Shown here piece after piece: positions 8,521-17,900 of a stretch of 64,000 nucleotides of DNA. Position numbers and translations under genes: made by a program. The stretch is from Paenibacillus graminis (lineage in GTDB: Bacteria; Bacillota; Bacilli; Paenibacillales; Paenibacillaceae), in the NCBI RefSeq assembly GCF_000758705.1, contig NZ_CP009287.1, positions 3,596,001 through 3,660,000 of the forward strand, read 5' to 3'. How positions within the stretch are numbered: position 1 is the stretch's first letter; each line of letters opens with the position of its first letter. Under the pieces are notes generated by a model. The model was not told the origin of the DNA. It worked only from the letters and a program-made list of their open reading frames with translations, and ran no database searches.

Positions 8521-9585
8521 ATGAAGCATTTGAAGCTTGAAGCTGGGTTATGGGAGGAACGGGCAGAGGAAGCGCAGGAAGCGCTGGACCATTTCTTCTG
8601 GAATGAAACCATTGGCATGTATAACATCGAAACGCCTTGCCCAGACGGGGAGTGCAACATTGTATTCCATTACTGGTGGATGGCCCATGCTGTGGATGTA
8701 TTGGTGGATGGACTCTTGCGGGCAAAAAACGGACGTTACGAAGCACGCCTCGCCTCGCTGTATGATGGCCTTCTGCGCCGCAATGGCGGAGTATGGCCGA
8801 ATGAGCTCTATGATGATATGGAGTGGATGGCCTTGGCCTGGCTTCGTGCCTATCAGGCAACCGGGGAGACACGCTACAAGGAGACAGCGCTGCTGTTGTG
8901 GCAGGATATCAAGACAGGCTGGAATAACCACATGGAAGGGGGGATTGCCTGGCAAAAATCACAGCTGGATTACAAAAACACCCCGGCCAACGCACCAGCT
9001 GCCATTTTAGCCGCCCGGCTGTATCAGTCATTCGCCGAACCGCAGGATCTGGAATGGGCAGAGAATATTTTCAATTGGCAAAAGCGCCATCTCGTAGACC
9101 CGGAGACTGGTTTTGTCTGGGATGGTATGAACCGTGAGGGTGACGGCTCAATCGATAAGGATTGGAAATACACCTACAATCAAGGGGTATATATCGGTGC
9201 GGCCATCGAGTTATACCGGATTAAGGGGCAGGCTGTTTACCTTGAAGCTGCCCGGCAGACCTTCGCCACAGCCGTCCGGGAGCTGGCCGATCCGCAGTCC
9301 GGTGTCTTGCCGGAAGAAGGTAATGGGGACGGGGGACTGTTCAAGGGTATTCTGGTCCGCTATGCTGCGGAATTGGCGAAGGCTGATCCGGATGCAAGCG
9401 AAGCGGCTGCCTTTCTGCGGCAAAATGCTGAATTGCTCTGGGAGAGAGGAAAGGGAGCAGAGGGCGCCCTGTTTGGTACGGACTGGAGCCATCCACCCTC
9501 CGGCATTGTGCAGCTCAGCTCTCAGCTCAGCGGCATTAAGCTGCTGGAACGGATGGCTGGGCTGAGCAGAATGGCTGGTAAATAA
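8521..9585 (+). CDS. Cytoplasmic GH76 alpha-1,6-mannanase, copy 1
   Basis: Family GH76 proteins hydrolyse alpha-1,6-mannan backbones. This 354-residue protein has the family core: YWWMAHAVDVLVD, the paired catalytic aspartates in YDDMEWMALAWLRAY (near residues 98-112), GGIAWQKSQLDYKNTPANAPAA and WKYTYNQGVYIGA. There is no signal peptide or membrane helix, so it should act inside the cell beside GH125. GGGGAGAG at 8505-8512 selects ATG 8521 over the GTG at 8476, which abuts the permease stop codon. It is very similar in sequence to the next gene, showing a tandem duplication. Confidence 0.9.
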   Translation: MKHLKLEAGLWEERAEEAQEALDHFFWNETIGMYNIETPCPDGECNIVFHYWWMAHAVDVLVDGLLRAKNGRYEARLASLYDGLLRRNGGVWPNELYDDMEWMALAWLRAYQATGETRYKETALLLWQDIKTGWNNHMEGGIAWQKSQLDYKNTPANAPAAILAARLYQSFAEPQDLEWAENIFNWQKRHLVDPETGFVWDGMNREGDGSIDKDWKYTYNQGVYIGAAIELYRIKGQAVYLEAARQTFATAVRELADPQSGVLPEEGNGDGGLFKGILVRYAAELAKADPDASEAAAFLRQNAELLWERGKGAEGALFGTDWSHPPSGIVQLSSQLSGIKLLERMAGLSRMAGK

Positions 9586-9675
9586 GTTATACCGGAATTT
9601 CCGCAGCCACGACCAGAACCAATTCGGTATTTGTAGTGTTTGTATACCACTCATCCTGACACAAGAGGTGATCTG

Positions 9676-10728
9676 ATGGGCACTTCCGCAGAAGCGGCAA
9701 CGGAGGCGGATTGGAAGACGCGTGCAGACTGGTTCCAGCACAGTCTCCGGAAGTATTTTTTTAATGAAAAAACCGGAATTATGAATCAATGGTTCCCCAA
9801 GGAGTACAACCGGCCGGGTGACAACTTTTACTATTGGTGGCATGCTCACGTGCTCGATGTTCTTGTAGATGCATATGAGCGTACCGGAGATCCTGCGATA
9901 GTGGTCCAGATCCGGGAATACAGCTCTTGTCTGCGTGCCAATAACGGCGGGACCTTCCTCCATAATTATTATGATGATATGGAATGGACGGCGCTTGCAC
10001 TGCTGCGGGCATACCAGGCTACCGGTGAAGAGGAGTACAAGACCGCCGTATTGGAGCTTTGGGCGGATATTCAAACCGCGTGGAATGACCATTTCGGCGG
10101 AGGAATGGCCTGGAAGAAGGATCAGCTGGATTACAAGAACACCCCGGCGAATGCGCCTGCCGCCATTCTGGCTGCCCGTTTGTATGGCCTGCGGCGGAAT
10201 CCGGAGGATTTGGAGTGGGCGGTCCGTATTTACGAATGGAATCAGACGCATCTGGTTGACCCGGATACCGGGCGGGTATGGGATGGCATCAACCGGCTGG
10301 GGGACGGCAGGATCGATTATGATTGGGAATTCACTTACTGCCAGGGCGTATTTCTGGGCGCAGGCGCGGAATTATTCCGGGTAACAGGGGAGCAGAAATA
10401 TGCCGGGGACGCTCTGCTTACGGCCAGAAGCTGCATTAAGCGCCTGTGCCATCCGGAAACTTTATTGCTGCCGGATGAAGGCATTGATGACACGGGTTTG
10501 TTCAAAGGAATTCTGATCCGTTATTTCGTTCTGCTGGAGAAGCAGTTACCCGGAGCAGTTTCCATCCGTGAGATTATACTGGCGAATGCCGATGCTTTAT
10601 GGACAAAAGGGCTGGACCACCCGATGGGGCTGTGCGGCCCCTCTTGGGAACACAAGCCCGTGCTGCCGGTTCAGCTTAGCGTGCAGCTCAGCGGACTGAT
10701 GCTGCTTGAAGGTGCAGCCGTTATCTAA
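9676..10728 (+). CDS. Cytoplasmic GH76 alpha-1,6-mannanase, copy 2
   Basis: Second intracellular GH76, 350 residues. It repeats the landmarks of copy 1 (YWWHAHVLDVLVDA, YDDMEWTALALLRAYQATG, WKKDQLDYKNTPANAPAA, WEFTYCQGVFLGA) with many substitutions between them, so the duplication is not recent. No signal peptide. AGAGGTGAT upstream selects ATG 9676; the frame also opens at TTG 9640 without a ribosome binding site. The two copies may differ in oligosaccharide length or side-chain tolerance, which cannot be read from sequence. Confidence 0.9.
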   Translation: MGTSAEAATEADWKTRADWFQHSLRKYFFNEKTGIMNQWFPKEYNRPGDNFYYWWHAHVLDVLVDAYERTGDPAIVVQIREYSSCLRANNGGTFLHNYYDDMEWTALALLRAYQATGEEEYKTAVLELWADIQTAWNDHFGGGMAWKKDQLDYKNTPANAPAAILAARLYGLRRNPEDLEWAVRIYEWNQTHLVDPDTGRVWDGINRLGDGRIDYDWEFTYCQGVFLGAGAELFRVTGEQKYAGDALLTARSCIKRLCHPETLLLPDEGIDDTGLFKGILIRYFVLLEKQLPGAVSIREIILANADALWTKGLDHPMGLCGPSWEHKPVLPVQLSVQLSGLMLLEGAAVI

Positions 10729-10795
10729 GATTTGCCACATCACGAGCACACAGACTTGCGTCTTGCTTTGGAAATGAATCCAGGGAGATGATGTG

Positions 10796-12850
10796 ATGGG
10801 GAACAGAGTAAACGGCAGGGTCGGATTCGGATTGAGATGCTTGCTGGCTTTCCTACTAGTCTGGCCATTAATAATGGATGCTTTCACTGTGCCGCAGGCT
10901 TCAGCGCTAAACAACGGTCTGGCACAGACACCGCCGATGGGCTGGAACAGCTGGAACTATTACGCTTGCAATGTGGATGAGAACAAGATTAAGGAAGCGG
11001 CAGATCTGCTGGTCAGCACGGGAATGAAGGATGCCGGCTATAAATATGTCGTGATTGACGACTGCTGGCAGACCGGCCGCGATGCGAACGGCACTATTCT
11101 GGCCGATCCGGTCAAATTCCCCAGCGGGATGAAGGCGCTTGCGGATTATATTCACAGCAAGGGTCTGCTGTTCGGGCTGTATACAGACGCAGGTTATACC
11201 ACCTGTGCAGGAAGGCCAGGGATGTACAACCACGAGGTTCAGGATGCTCTTACATTCGCCTCCTGGGATGTGGACTATGTGAAGGTGGACTGGTGTGATA
11301 ACGGAGGGATGGACCCGCAGACGAGGTATACGCTGATCCGGGATGCGCTTTTGAACTCCGGGCGCGATATCCTGTTCAGTATCTGCAACTGGGGCATCAA
11401 CAAACCTTGGGTATGGGGCGCGGCCACAGGGAATATGTGGCGTACTACAGATGATATCTTTGATTTCTGGCAGCGGGTGACCTGGATTATCGATCAGAAC
11501 TATCCGCTCGCCAACTTTGCCGGACCGGGCAGGTGGAATGATCCCGATATGCTGATGGTAGGCAATTATGGAACAGGTGCTGTGTTTGGGGAGGGAATGA
11601 CGGATACCGAATACCGCTCCCACTTTTCCATGTGGGCGATTATGGCTGCGCCGCTGATTGCCGGGAACAATCTCTCCAGTATGACCGCATATACCCGGGC
11701 TACGCTGATGAATTCTGAGGTGATTGCTATAGATCAGGACCCGCTCGGCAGACAAGGCGTACTGGTCAGCGATGTGGACGGCAAACAGGTATATTCCAAG
11801 CTGCTGCAGACACCGGGCACCAGGGCTGTTGTCCTGTTCAACCGGTCGGAAACCGCTGCCTCCATGACCGTAAACTTCACCAGTCTGGGGCTGGGCTCAT
11901 CAGCTGCTGTCCGGGACTTGTGGCAGAAGTCGAACCTGGGCACCTACAGCGGCAGCTATTCGGCAACCGTTCCCGCACATGGCACAGTGATGCTGAAGCT
12001 GACCGGCACGGAAGCAACGACGAGTCCAGTAGTTTCCGGGAAAACCTACCGGATTATTCCCAAATCAACCGGTCTATCGGCGGCAGTCGAAGCTTCTTCG
12101 ACACAAAATGGAGCCAAGGTGCTGCAATGGGATTACGGCATCTCACAAAATGACAAATGGACCGTAACCGCGACTACCGGAGGATTTTATAAACTAATGA
12201 ATGTGAACAGCGGCAAAGCGCTGGCCGTAGAGAACGGGGATCTCCAGAATAACGCAAAAGTCCTTCAATGGGATTATGGCACAACAGGCAATGATCAGTG
12301 GCAGATTCAAGGCATCGGACAGGGTTATTACAAGATCATTAACAAGCTCTCCGGCAAATCCCTCAACGTGGCGGATAACTCGCTGATCAGCGGTGGCGGA
12401 TTCATTCAATGGACCTATGGGGCAGAGGACAATATGACCTTCCAGCTGGTAGAGACCGATGTGACCTATGAAGCGGAATCGGCTGTGCTGCATTCTCTCT
12501 CCACGGAGTCTACTCATCAGGGGTATACGGGTAAAGGCTACATCTCGGGCTGGAACGCAAACGGCAAATGGGTGGACTTCAACGTCATTGCTGATACGGC
12601 CGGTGTCTATAACCTGACCTTCCGTTATTCAGGCGGAGCGGGGACAGCAGGGCGTTATCTGTATGTCAACGGGGCAGGGGTTGTCAATAATGTGGTTTTT
12701 AATGGGACGGGGGGATGGAATTCTTATAACAACGTCACTATTCCAAATGTTACTCTGAACAGCGGCAGCAACACGATTTCATTAATCTACGATACCAGCA
12801 AAGGAAGTACGAACTATCTGAATCTCGATCATCTGAAAGTATCCCGCTGA
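10796..12850 (+). CDS. Secreted GH27 alpha-galactosidase with ricin-type and C-terminal CBM domains
   Basis: Secreted enzyme of 684 residues. The signal peptide ends near PQASA (about 36). The GH27 catalytic barrel spans about 38-310: PPMGWNSWN, IDDCWQ, nucleophile region DYVKVDWCDNGG, acid region GRWNDPDML, and AAPLIAGNN. A beta-sandwich follows (to about 395), then a ricin-type trefoil with repeated QWDYG (about 405-530) and a CBM6/35-like module (about 540-684) resembling that of the next gene. GH27 members act on alpha-galactosides or beta-L-arabinopyranosides. In this locus it may remove galactose side groups from fungal galactomannan. AGGGAG at 10782 favours ATG 10796 over the GTG just before it. 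Confidence 0.9.
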   Translation: MGNRVNGRVGFGLRCLLAFLLVWPLIMDAFTVPQASALNNGLAQTPPMGWNSWNYYACNVDENKIKEAADLLVSTGMKDAGYKYVVIDDCWQTGRDANGTILADPVKFPSGMKALADYIHSKGLLFGLYTDAGYTTCAGRPGMYNHEVQDALTFASWDVDYVKVDWCDNGGMDPQTRYTLIRDALLNSGRDILFSICNWGINKPWVWGAATGNMWRTTDDIFDFWQRVTWIIDQNYPLANFAGPGRWNDPDMLMVGNYGTGAVFGEGMTDTEYRSHFSMWAIMAAPLIAGNNLSSMTAYTRATLMNSEVIAIDQDPLGRQGVLVSDVDGKQVYSKLLQTPGTRAVVLFNRSETAASMTVNFTSLGLGSSAAVRDLWQKSNLGTYSGSYSATVPAHGTVMLKLTGTEATTSPVVSGKTYRIIPKSTGLSAAVEASSTQNGAKVLQWDYGISQNDKWTVTATTGGFYKLMNVNSGKALAVENGDLQNNAKVLQWDYGTTGNDQWQIQGIGQGYYKIINKLSGKSLNVADNSLISGGGFIQWTYGAEDNMTFQLVETDVTYEAESAVLHSLSTESTHQGYTGKGYISGWNANGKWVDFNVIADTAGVYNLTFRYSGGAGTAGRYLYVNGAGVVNNVVFNGTGGWNSYNNVTIPNVTLNSGSNTISLIYDTSKGSTNYLNLDHLKVSR

Positions 12851-12871
12851 TAAATGAAAGGGGAAATGAAT

Positions 12872-14428
12872 GTGATCATCTGGAAAAAGCTGTGTTCCGC
12901 CGCTTTACCCGCTGTGCTGGCTTTATCCCTGCTGGCTCCTGGCGGGAGTCCGAAGGCGGAGGCCTTCACTGCTACGAACGCCGATGATGCCATGGCGGCT
13001 CTGGTGAATGTATTCTACGATTCGTCTGCGAAATACTTCTATGTCAACAGCGACCATCAAATTCATTCCGAACATGCGCATGGGCCGGATGGAGGCCTAT
13101 ATACGGATTTCTGGTGGGAAGCCCAGCTGTGGGAAACGGTCATGGATGCATTTGAACGCACGAACAGTCCGGTCTACCGGACGATGATCGACGATATCTA
13201 TGCCGGCTTCAACAACAAGTATCCTGATATGATGGCGAACCCCTTCAATGACGATCTGGGCTGGTGGGCACTGGCCTGCATGCGGGCTTACGAACTAACC
13301 GGAACGACCGAGTATCTGAACCGCGGCAGCTTCCTGTTCGGCCAGATCTATTCAGAATGGGACACGGCTTATGGCGGAGGAATTTGGTGGAGAAGGGACG
13401 CACATACGCCGGGTCAGGCGAACGCCCAGAAAAACATGGCAACGAACGCCCCCATGGTCATGACTGCCGTCAAGCTCCGCAATGCCTATAATGATCCTGC
13501 CTATCTGGCCAAAGCCACACAAATCTACGACTGGACCAAGTCAACCCTGGTGAACGGCAGCAAGGTCAACGATCATATCGAAGGCACCGGCAGCGGCCTG
13601 GTCAAGGATTGGGACTTCACTTATAATTACGGAACATTTCTGGGGGCTGCCGTCTCCTTGTACCAGGCTACAGGAACCGCTTCCTACCTAACTGATGCCA
13701 ATACTTCGGCGCAATATGTTGTGAACAAAATGGTATCCGCTCAAAGTCTCATGTATGAAGGGGAAAATGATGCAGCCGGCTTCAAAATGATCTTCGTCCG
13801 CAATCTGAACCGTCTGAGGGTCCAAGGCGGACAATCGCAATATTTAAGTTTTCTTCAGCAAAACGCGACGCAAGCCTGGAATCACCGCCGGGCTTCCGAT
13901 CAGATCATCGGCAGCGACTGGCTCCGTCCGACGGGTATGTCCTATGTGCAAAGTCTGGCTGCGGCTGCGGGCGCTTCCATTCTGCAGATTGTGCCGGCTG
14001 ACGGTTACAGCGGCTATATTGCCGGCAATGGGGCATATGAAGCTGAGAATGCGCAGCGGACCCTGGCCCCCGGCGGGGGTATGATGAATGAGAGCACCAA
14101 CGCCGGCTTTACCGGAAGAGGATACGTGGGAGGGTGGAACACCAGCGGAACATCAATCGACTTTTATGTTAACCAGAATACAGCGGGCACCAAAACAGTG
14201 ACCTTCCGTTATGCCGCTGCCGCCGGCAATGCCTCGCGTTATGTAAAAGTGAACGGGGTTGTGGTCTCGGCCAATCTGGTGTTCAGTTCAACCTCCAGTT
14301 GGGGAACTTACGGAACAGTATCGGTAACGATACCGCTGAATGCAGGCTCTAATACCATTCAACTGGGATATGACAGCACACTGGGCAATTCGAATTATCT
14401 GAATGTGGATTTGCTGAGCGGTCTGTAA
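12872..14428 (+). CDS. Secreted GH76 alpha-1,6-mannanase with CBM
   Basis: Extracellular endo-alpha-1,6-mannanase, 518 residues. A signal peptide ends near SPKAEA (about 30). GH76 catalytic domain about 32-375, including FNDDLGWWALACMRAYELTG with the catalytic Asp pair, WWRRDAH, KNMATNAPMVMTA and WDFTYNYGTFLGA. The C-terminal CBM6/35-like domain (about 390-518) starts at AYEAENAQRT and closely resembles the one on GH27 upstream. The ribosome binding site AAAGGGG (12857-12863) is eight bases from GTG 12872; the ATG codons at 12854 and 12866 lie before it or too close to it. It would make the oligosaccharides taken up by the ABC importer. Confidence 0.88.
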   Translation: MIIWKKLCSAALPAVLALSLLAPGGSPKAEAFTATNADDAMAALVNVFYDSSAKYFYVNSDHQIHSEHAHGPDGGLYTDFWWEAQLWETVMDAFERTNSPVYRTMIDDIYAGFNNKYPDMMANPFNDDLGWWALACMRAYELTGTTEYLNRGSFLFGQIYSEWDTAYGGGIWWRRDAHTPGQANAQKNMATNAPMVMTAVKLRNAYNDPAYLAKATQIYDWTKSTLVNGSKVNDHIEGTGSGLVKDWDFTYNYGTFLGAAVSLYQATGTASYLTDANTSAQYVVNKMVSAQSLMYEGENDAAGFKMIFVRNLNRLRVQGGQSQYLSFLQQNATQAWNHRRASDQIIGSDWLRPTGMSYVQSLAAAAGASILQIVPADGYSGYIAGNGAYEAENAQRTLAPGGGMMNESTNAGFTGRGYVGGWNTSGTSIDFYVNQNTAGTKTVTFRYAAAAGNASRYVKVNGVVVSANLVFSSTSSWGTYGTVSVTIPLNAGSNTIQLGYDSTLGNSNYLNVDLLSGL

Positions 14429-14466
14429 ATATAGCAGACTCTCGAACAATGGGGTTAGAAGCGCAT

Positions 14467-14511
14467 GAGGGTGACTTGGGTCTGAAAACAGGCTCTGAGT
14501 CACCCTCTTTT
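14467..14511 (+). terminator. Intrinsic terminator of the mannan operon
   Basis: Ten-base stem GAGGGTGACT (14467-14476) and AGTCACCCTC (14498-14507) followed by TTTTG. It ends the run of genes that starts at GH125. Confidence 0.82.
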
Positions 14512-14519
14512 GTCAGTGC

Positions 14520-14886
14520 CTAATTTATTACAGCCACCAATGCAGCAGATCCGGCCGCTATAATTCTCTCAATCAGGCTGATATCTGCATGACCTTCATA
14601 ATATACAAGGGTTAGCTGCCGTGTTTCTTCGCTGCCAATAGTATAGGAACTGACGTTTGCTAAGGCCCGGAGTTGATGCCCATCAGGACAACCGGTGTTT
14701 CCAGCATGAAATCATTCAGTATAAAAAAATCAGCGTTGACGGCATATTGTTCCTTAATGCTGTTAATGAACTCTAAGACAATCCTCTCTTTAGAACAAAA
14801 ATAGTTGCTAGAAGGGTTCCCTTGAATGAGAAAGGGTATGCACGTTTTTGCATGGAATCCCCTATCTTTTCAGTAGAAATGCGTAT
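14520..14886 (-). pseudogene. Decayed unknown gene on the minus strand
   Basis: Minus-strand translation gives protein-like stretches in shifting frames: one contains GDSMQKRAYPFSFKGTLL, the next ERIVLEFINSIKEQYAVNAD and LETPVVLMGINS, and after a further shift ANVSSYTIGSEETRQLTLVY, ending ALVAVIN and a stop at 14520-14522. At least two frameshifts are needed to join them. The composition and amphipathic pattern look like a former gene, but I do not recognise the family. It fills most of the gap between the mannan operon and GH87. Confidence 0.4.
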
Positions 14887-14961
14887 CTTAATTATTCTGC
14901 ATTAAATCTATAATAAGTATGTATTGCAGCAAAATTCCACACAATCTGAAGGAGGCAAATA

Positions 14962-17900
14962 ATGCGCAATAAGTATTTTCTATGGCTGGTCATCGGGGCC
15001 CTGATGATTACAAGCTTGTTTATGGGTGTAGGTTCATTCACTCCCGCTTCAGCAGCCGGAGGCCCCAACCTGACGCTCGGCAAAAGCATCACTGCAAGCG
15101 GACAATCCCAGATCTACAGCGAGGACAATGTTAAGGACAGCAATCAGGCTACGTATTGGGAAAGCACGAACAACGCATTTCCGCAATGGCTGCAGGTGGA
15201 TCTGGGCACCGCCACGAGTATTGATCAAATTGTACTTAAGCTTCCGGCAGGCTGGGAAGCACGGACACAGACGCTTGCGGTTCAGGGCAGCACGAACGGG
15301 ACGGCATTCACAACCTTAGTCGGCAGTGCCGATTACAGCTTCAGCCCTTCCGTTCAGAATAACACCGTAACGATCAGCTTCAATGCAGCAGACACCCGTT
15401 ATGTGCGCCTGAACTTCACAGGCAACACAGTCTGGCCGGCGGCACAGGTGGCTGAATTTGAAATTTACGGCACCAGCGGCACCACGCCGACCCCGACGTC
15501 TGCCGCCACTTCTACCCCCGGCCCAACAGGTACCTATCAGGCTGAATCTGCTGCACTCTCCGGCGGGGCGAAGGTGAACACGGATCATACAGGATTCGCA
15601 GGAACGGGATTTGTAGACGGCTACTGGACACAGGGCGCATCCACGACCTTCACAGTCAACGTCCCGGCTGCCGGAACCCGGGAGGTAACACTGAAATATG
15701 GCAATGCCAATGGGAATGCGAGCACAATCAGCGTCTACGTTAACTGCATAAAAATCCGCCAGTCCACCCTTCCTTCCTTAGCCAATTGGGACACATGGGG
15801 GAATAAGGCGGAAGCGCTTACTCTAAATGCGGGCAATAATACGATTGCCTACAAATACGATTCCGGCGATTCCGCCAATATCAATCTGGATCAAATCACG
15901 GTTGAGACGTCAGGTTCACCTTCGGCAACTCCAAGTGTGACTCCAACACCGACTGCGACCGTGACACCAACACCAGTCCCTACAGCGACTCCTACACCAA
16001 CATCAACACCAACTCCTACAGCAACTGATGCACCGACTCCTGCACCAACAGCCACGGCTACACCTGTTCCAGGCAGCAACATCGCCATCGGCAAATCCAT
16101 AACCGCGTCTTCCAGCATACAATCCTTTGTGGCTGCGAGTGCGAATGACAACAGCACAAGCACATACTGGGAAGGAAACGGCAATCCCAACACATTGACA
16201 CTGGATCTTGGCGCCGATCACAATATTAGCTCTATCGTGCTGAAGCTGAATCCGGCAACGGAATGGAGCACGCGTACACAAACCATTCAAGTGCTTGGCC
16301 AGAACCAGGGTACATCAGCATTCAGCAATCTGGTATCGGCGCAACCCTATACCTTTAATCCATCGACAGGGAATTCGGTTACTATACCGGTTGCAGCAAC
16401 AGTCAAACGACTGCAGCTGAACATTACATCCAACTCCGGTGCTCCATCCGGGCAAATCGCCGAGTTCCAGGTCTTCGGTTCTCCCGCGCCGAACCCGGAT
16501 TTGACGGTTACAGGGATGACCTGGTCTCCGGCCTCTCCGGTTGAGACCAGTGCGATTACACTAAATGCTGTCGTGAAGAACAGCGGAAATGCTGCTTCCG
16601 GGGCAACCACCGTCAACTTCTATCTGGGCAGTGAACTTGCCGGTTCGGCTCCGGTAGGCGCACTTGCTGCAGGCGGGTCCGTTACAGTCTCATTGAACGC
16701 AGGAACAAAATACGCTGCCTCCTATGCGCTTAGTGTCAAGGTGGATGAGAACAACACCGTTATCGAGCAGAATGACAGCAACAACAGCTACACTAATCCG
16801 TCGAACCTTGTAGTTGCACCTGTTGCAAGCTCTGATCTGATTGGGGTCGCATCCTGGACGCCAGCTGCTCCAGTGGCGGGCAATACACTCGGATTTACAG
16901 TGAATCTCAAAAATCAGGGAACCGTCGCATCAACCAATGGTGCCCATGGCATTACAGTCGTGCTCAAAAATACGGCCGGATCAACCATACAGACCTTCAG
17001 CGGGTCCTACAGCGGAGTCATTGCTGCAGGTGCATCGGTCAATATCTCCATTCCGGGTACATGGACAGCAGGAAACGGAAATTATACTGTAACCGCCACT
17101 GTAGCTGCAGATGCCAATGAGCTTCCTGCCAAACAGGCCAACAACGTTAACACGTCAAATCTGGTTGTGTATGCGCAGCGTGGAGCAAGCGTTCCTTACA
17201 GCCGGTACGACACGGATGACGCTGTGCGCGGAGGCGCATCCGCATTGAAGTCTGCACCGAATTTCGATCAGTCACAGATTGCCTCGGAAGCTTCCGGCCA
17301 GCGCTATATCGCACTTCCTTCGAACGGCTCCTATGCCCAGTGGACTGTAAGACACGGCCAAGGCGGGGCAGGGGTAACCATGAGATTTACGATGCCGGAC
17401 GCTGCGGATGGCATGGGCCTGAACGGTTCCCTCGACGCTTATGTCAATGGCGTCAAGGTCAAGACCATATCCCTGACCTCATATTACAGCTGGCAGTACT
17501 TCTCAGGAGACCAGCCCGGAGATGCGCCGAGTGCAGGGCGCCCGCTGTTCCGGTTCGATGAAGTGCACTGGAAACTGGACACTCCGCTCCAGCCGGGTGA
17601 CACGATCCGGATCCAGAAGAACAACGGGGACAGTCTGGAATACGGTGTCGACTTCCTTGAGATCGAGCCTGTACCGGCGGCCATAGCCCGCCCGGCCAAT
17701 TCCGTCTCCATCACCGACCATGGTGCAGTAGCGGACGATGGCCAGGATGATCTTGCAGCGTTTAACGCGGCGGTCACTGCGGCAGTATCTTCCGGCAAAA
17801 CTCTGTATATTCCTGCAGGAACCTTCAGCCTGAGCAGCATGTGGCAAATCGGCTCGGTCAACAGCATGATCAACAATTTTACGGTTACAGGTGCGGGCTT

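Noticed and set aside
15916..16075. Short tandem ACN-CCN repeats that might suggest a repeat array
   Set aside because: They stay in frame and encode the Thr/Pro linker of the GH87 protein.
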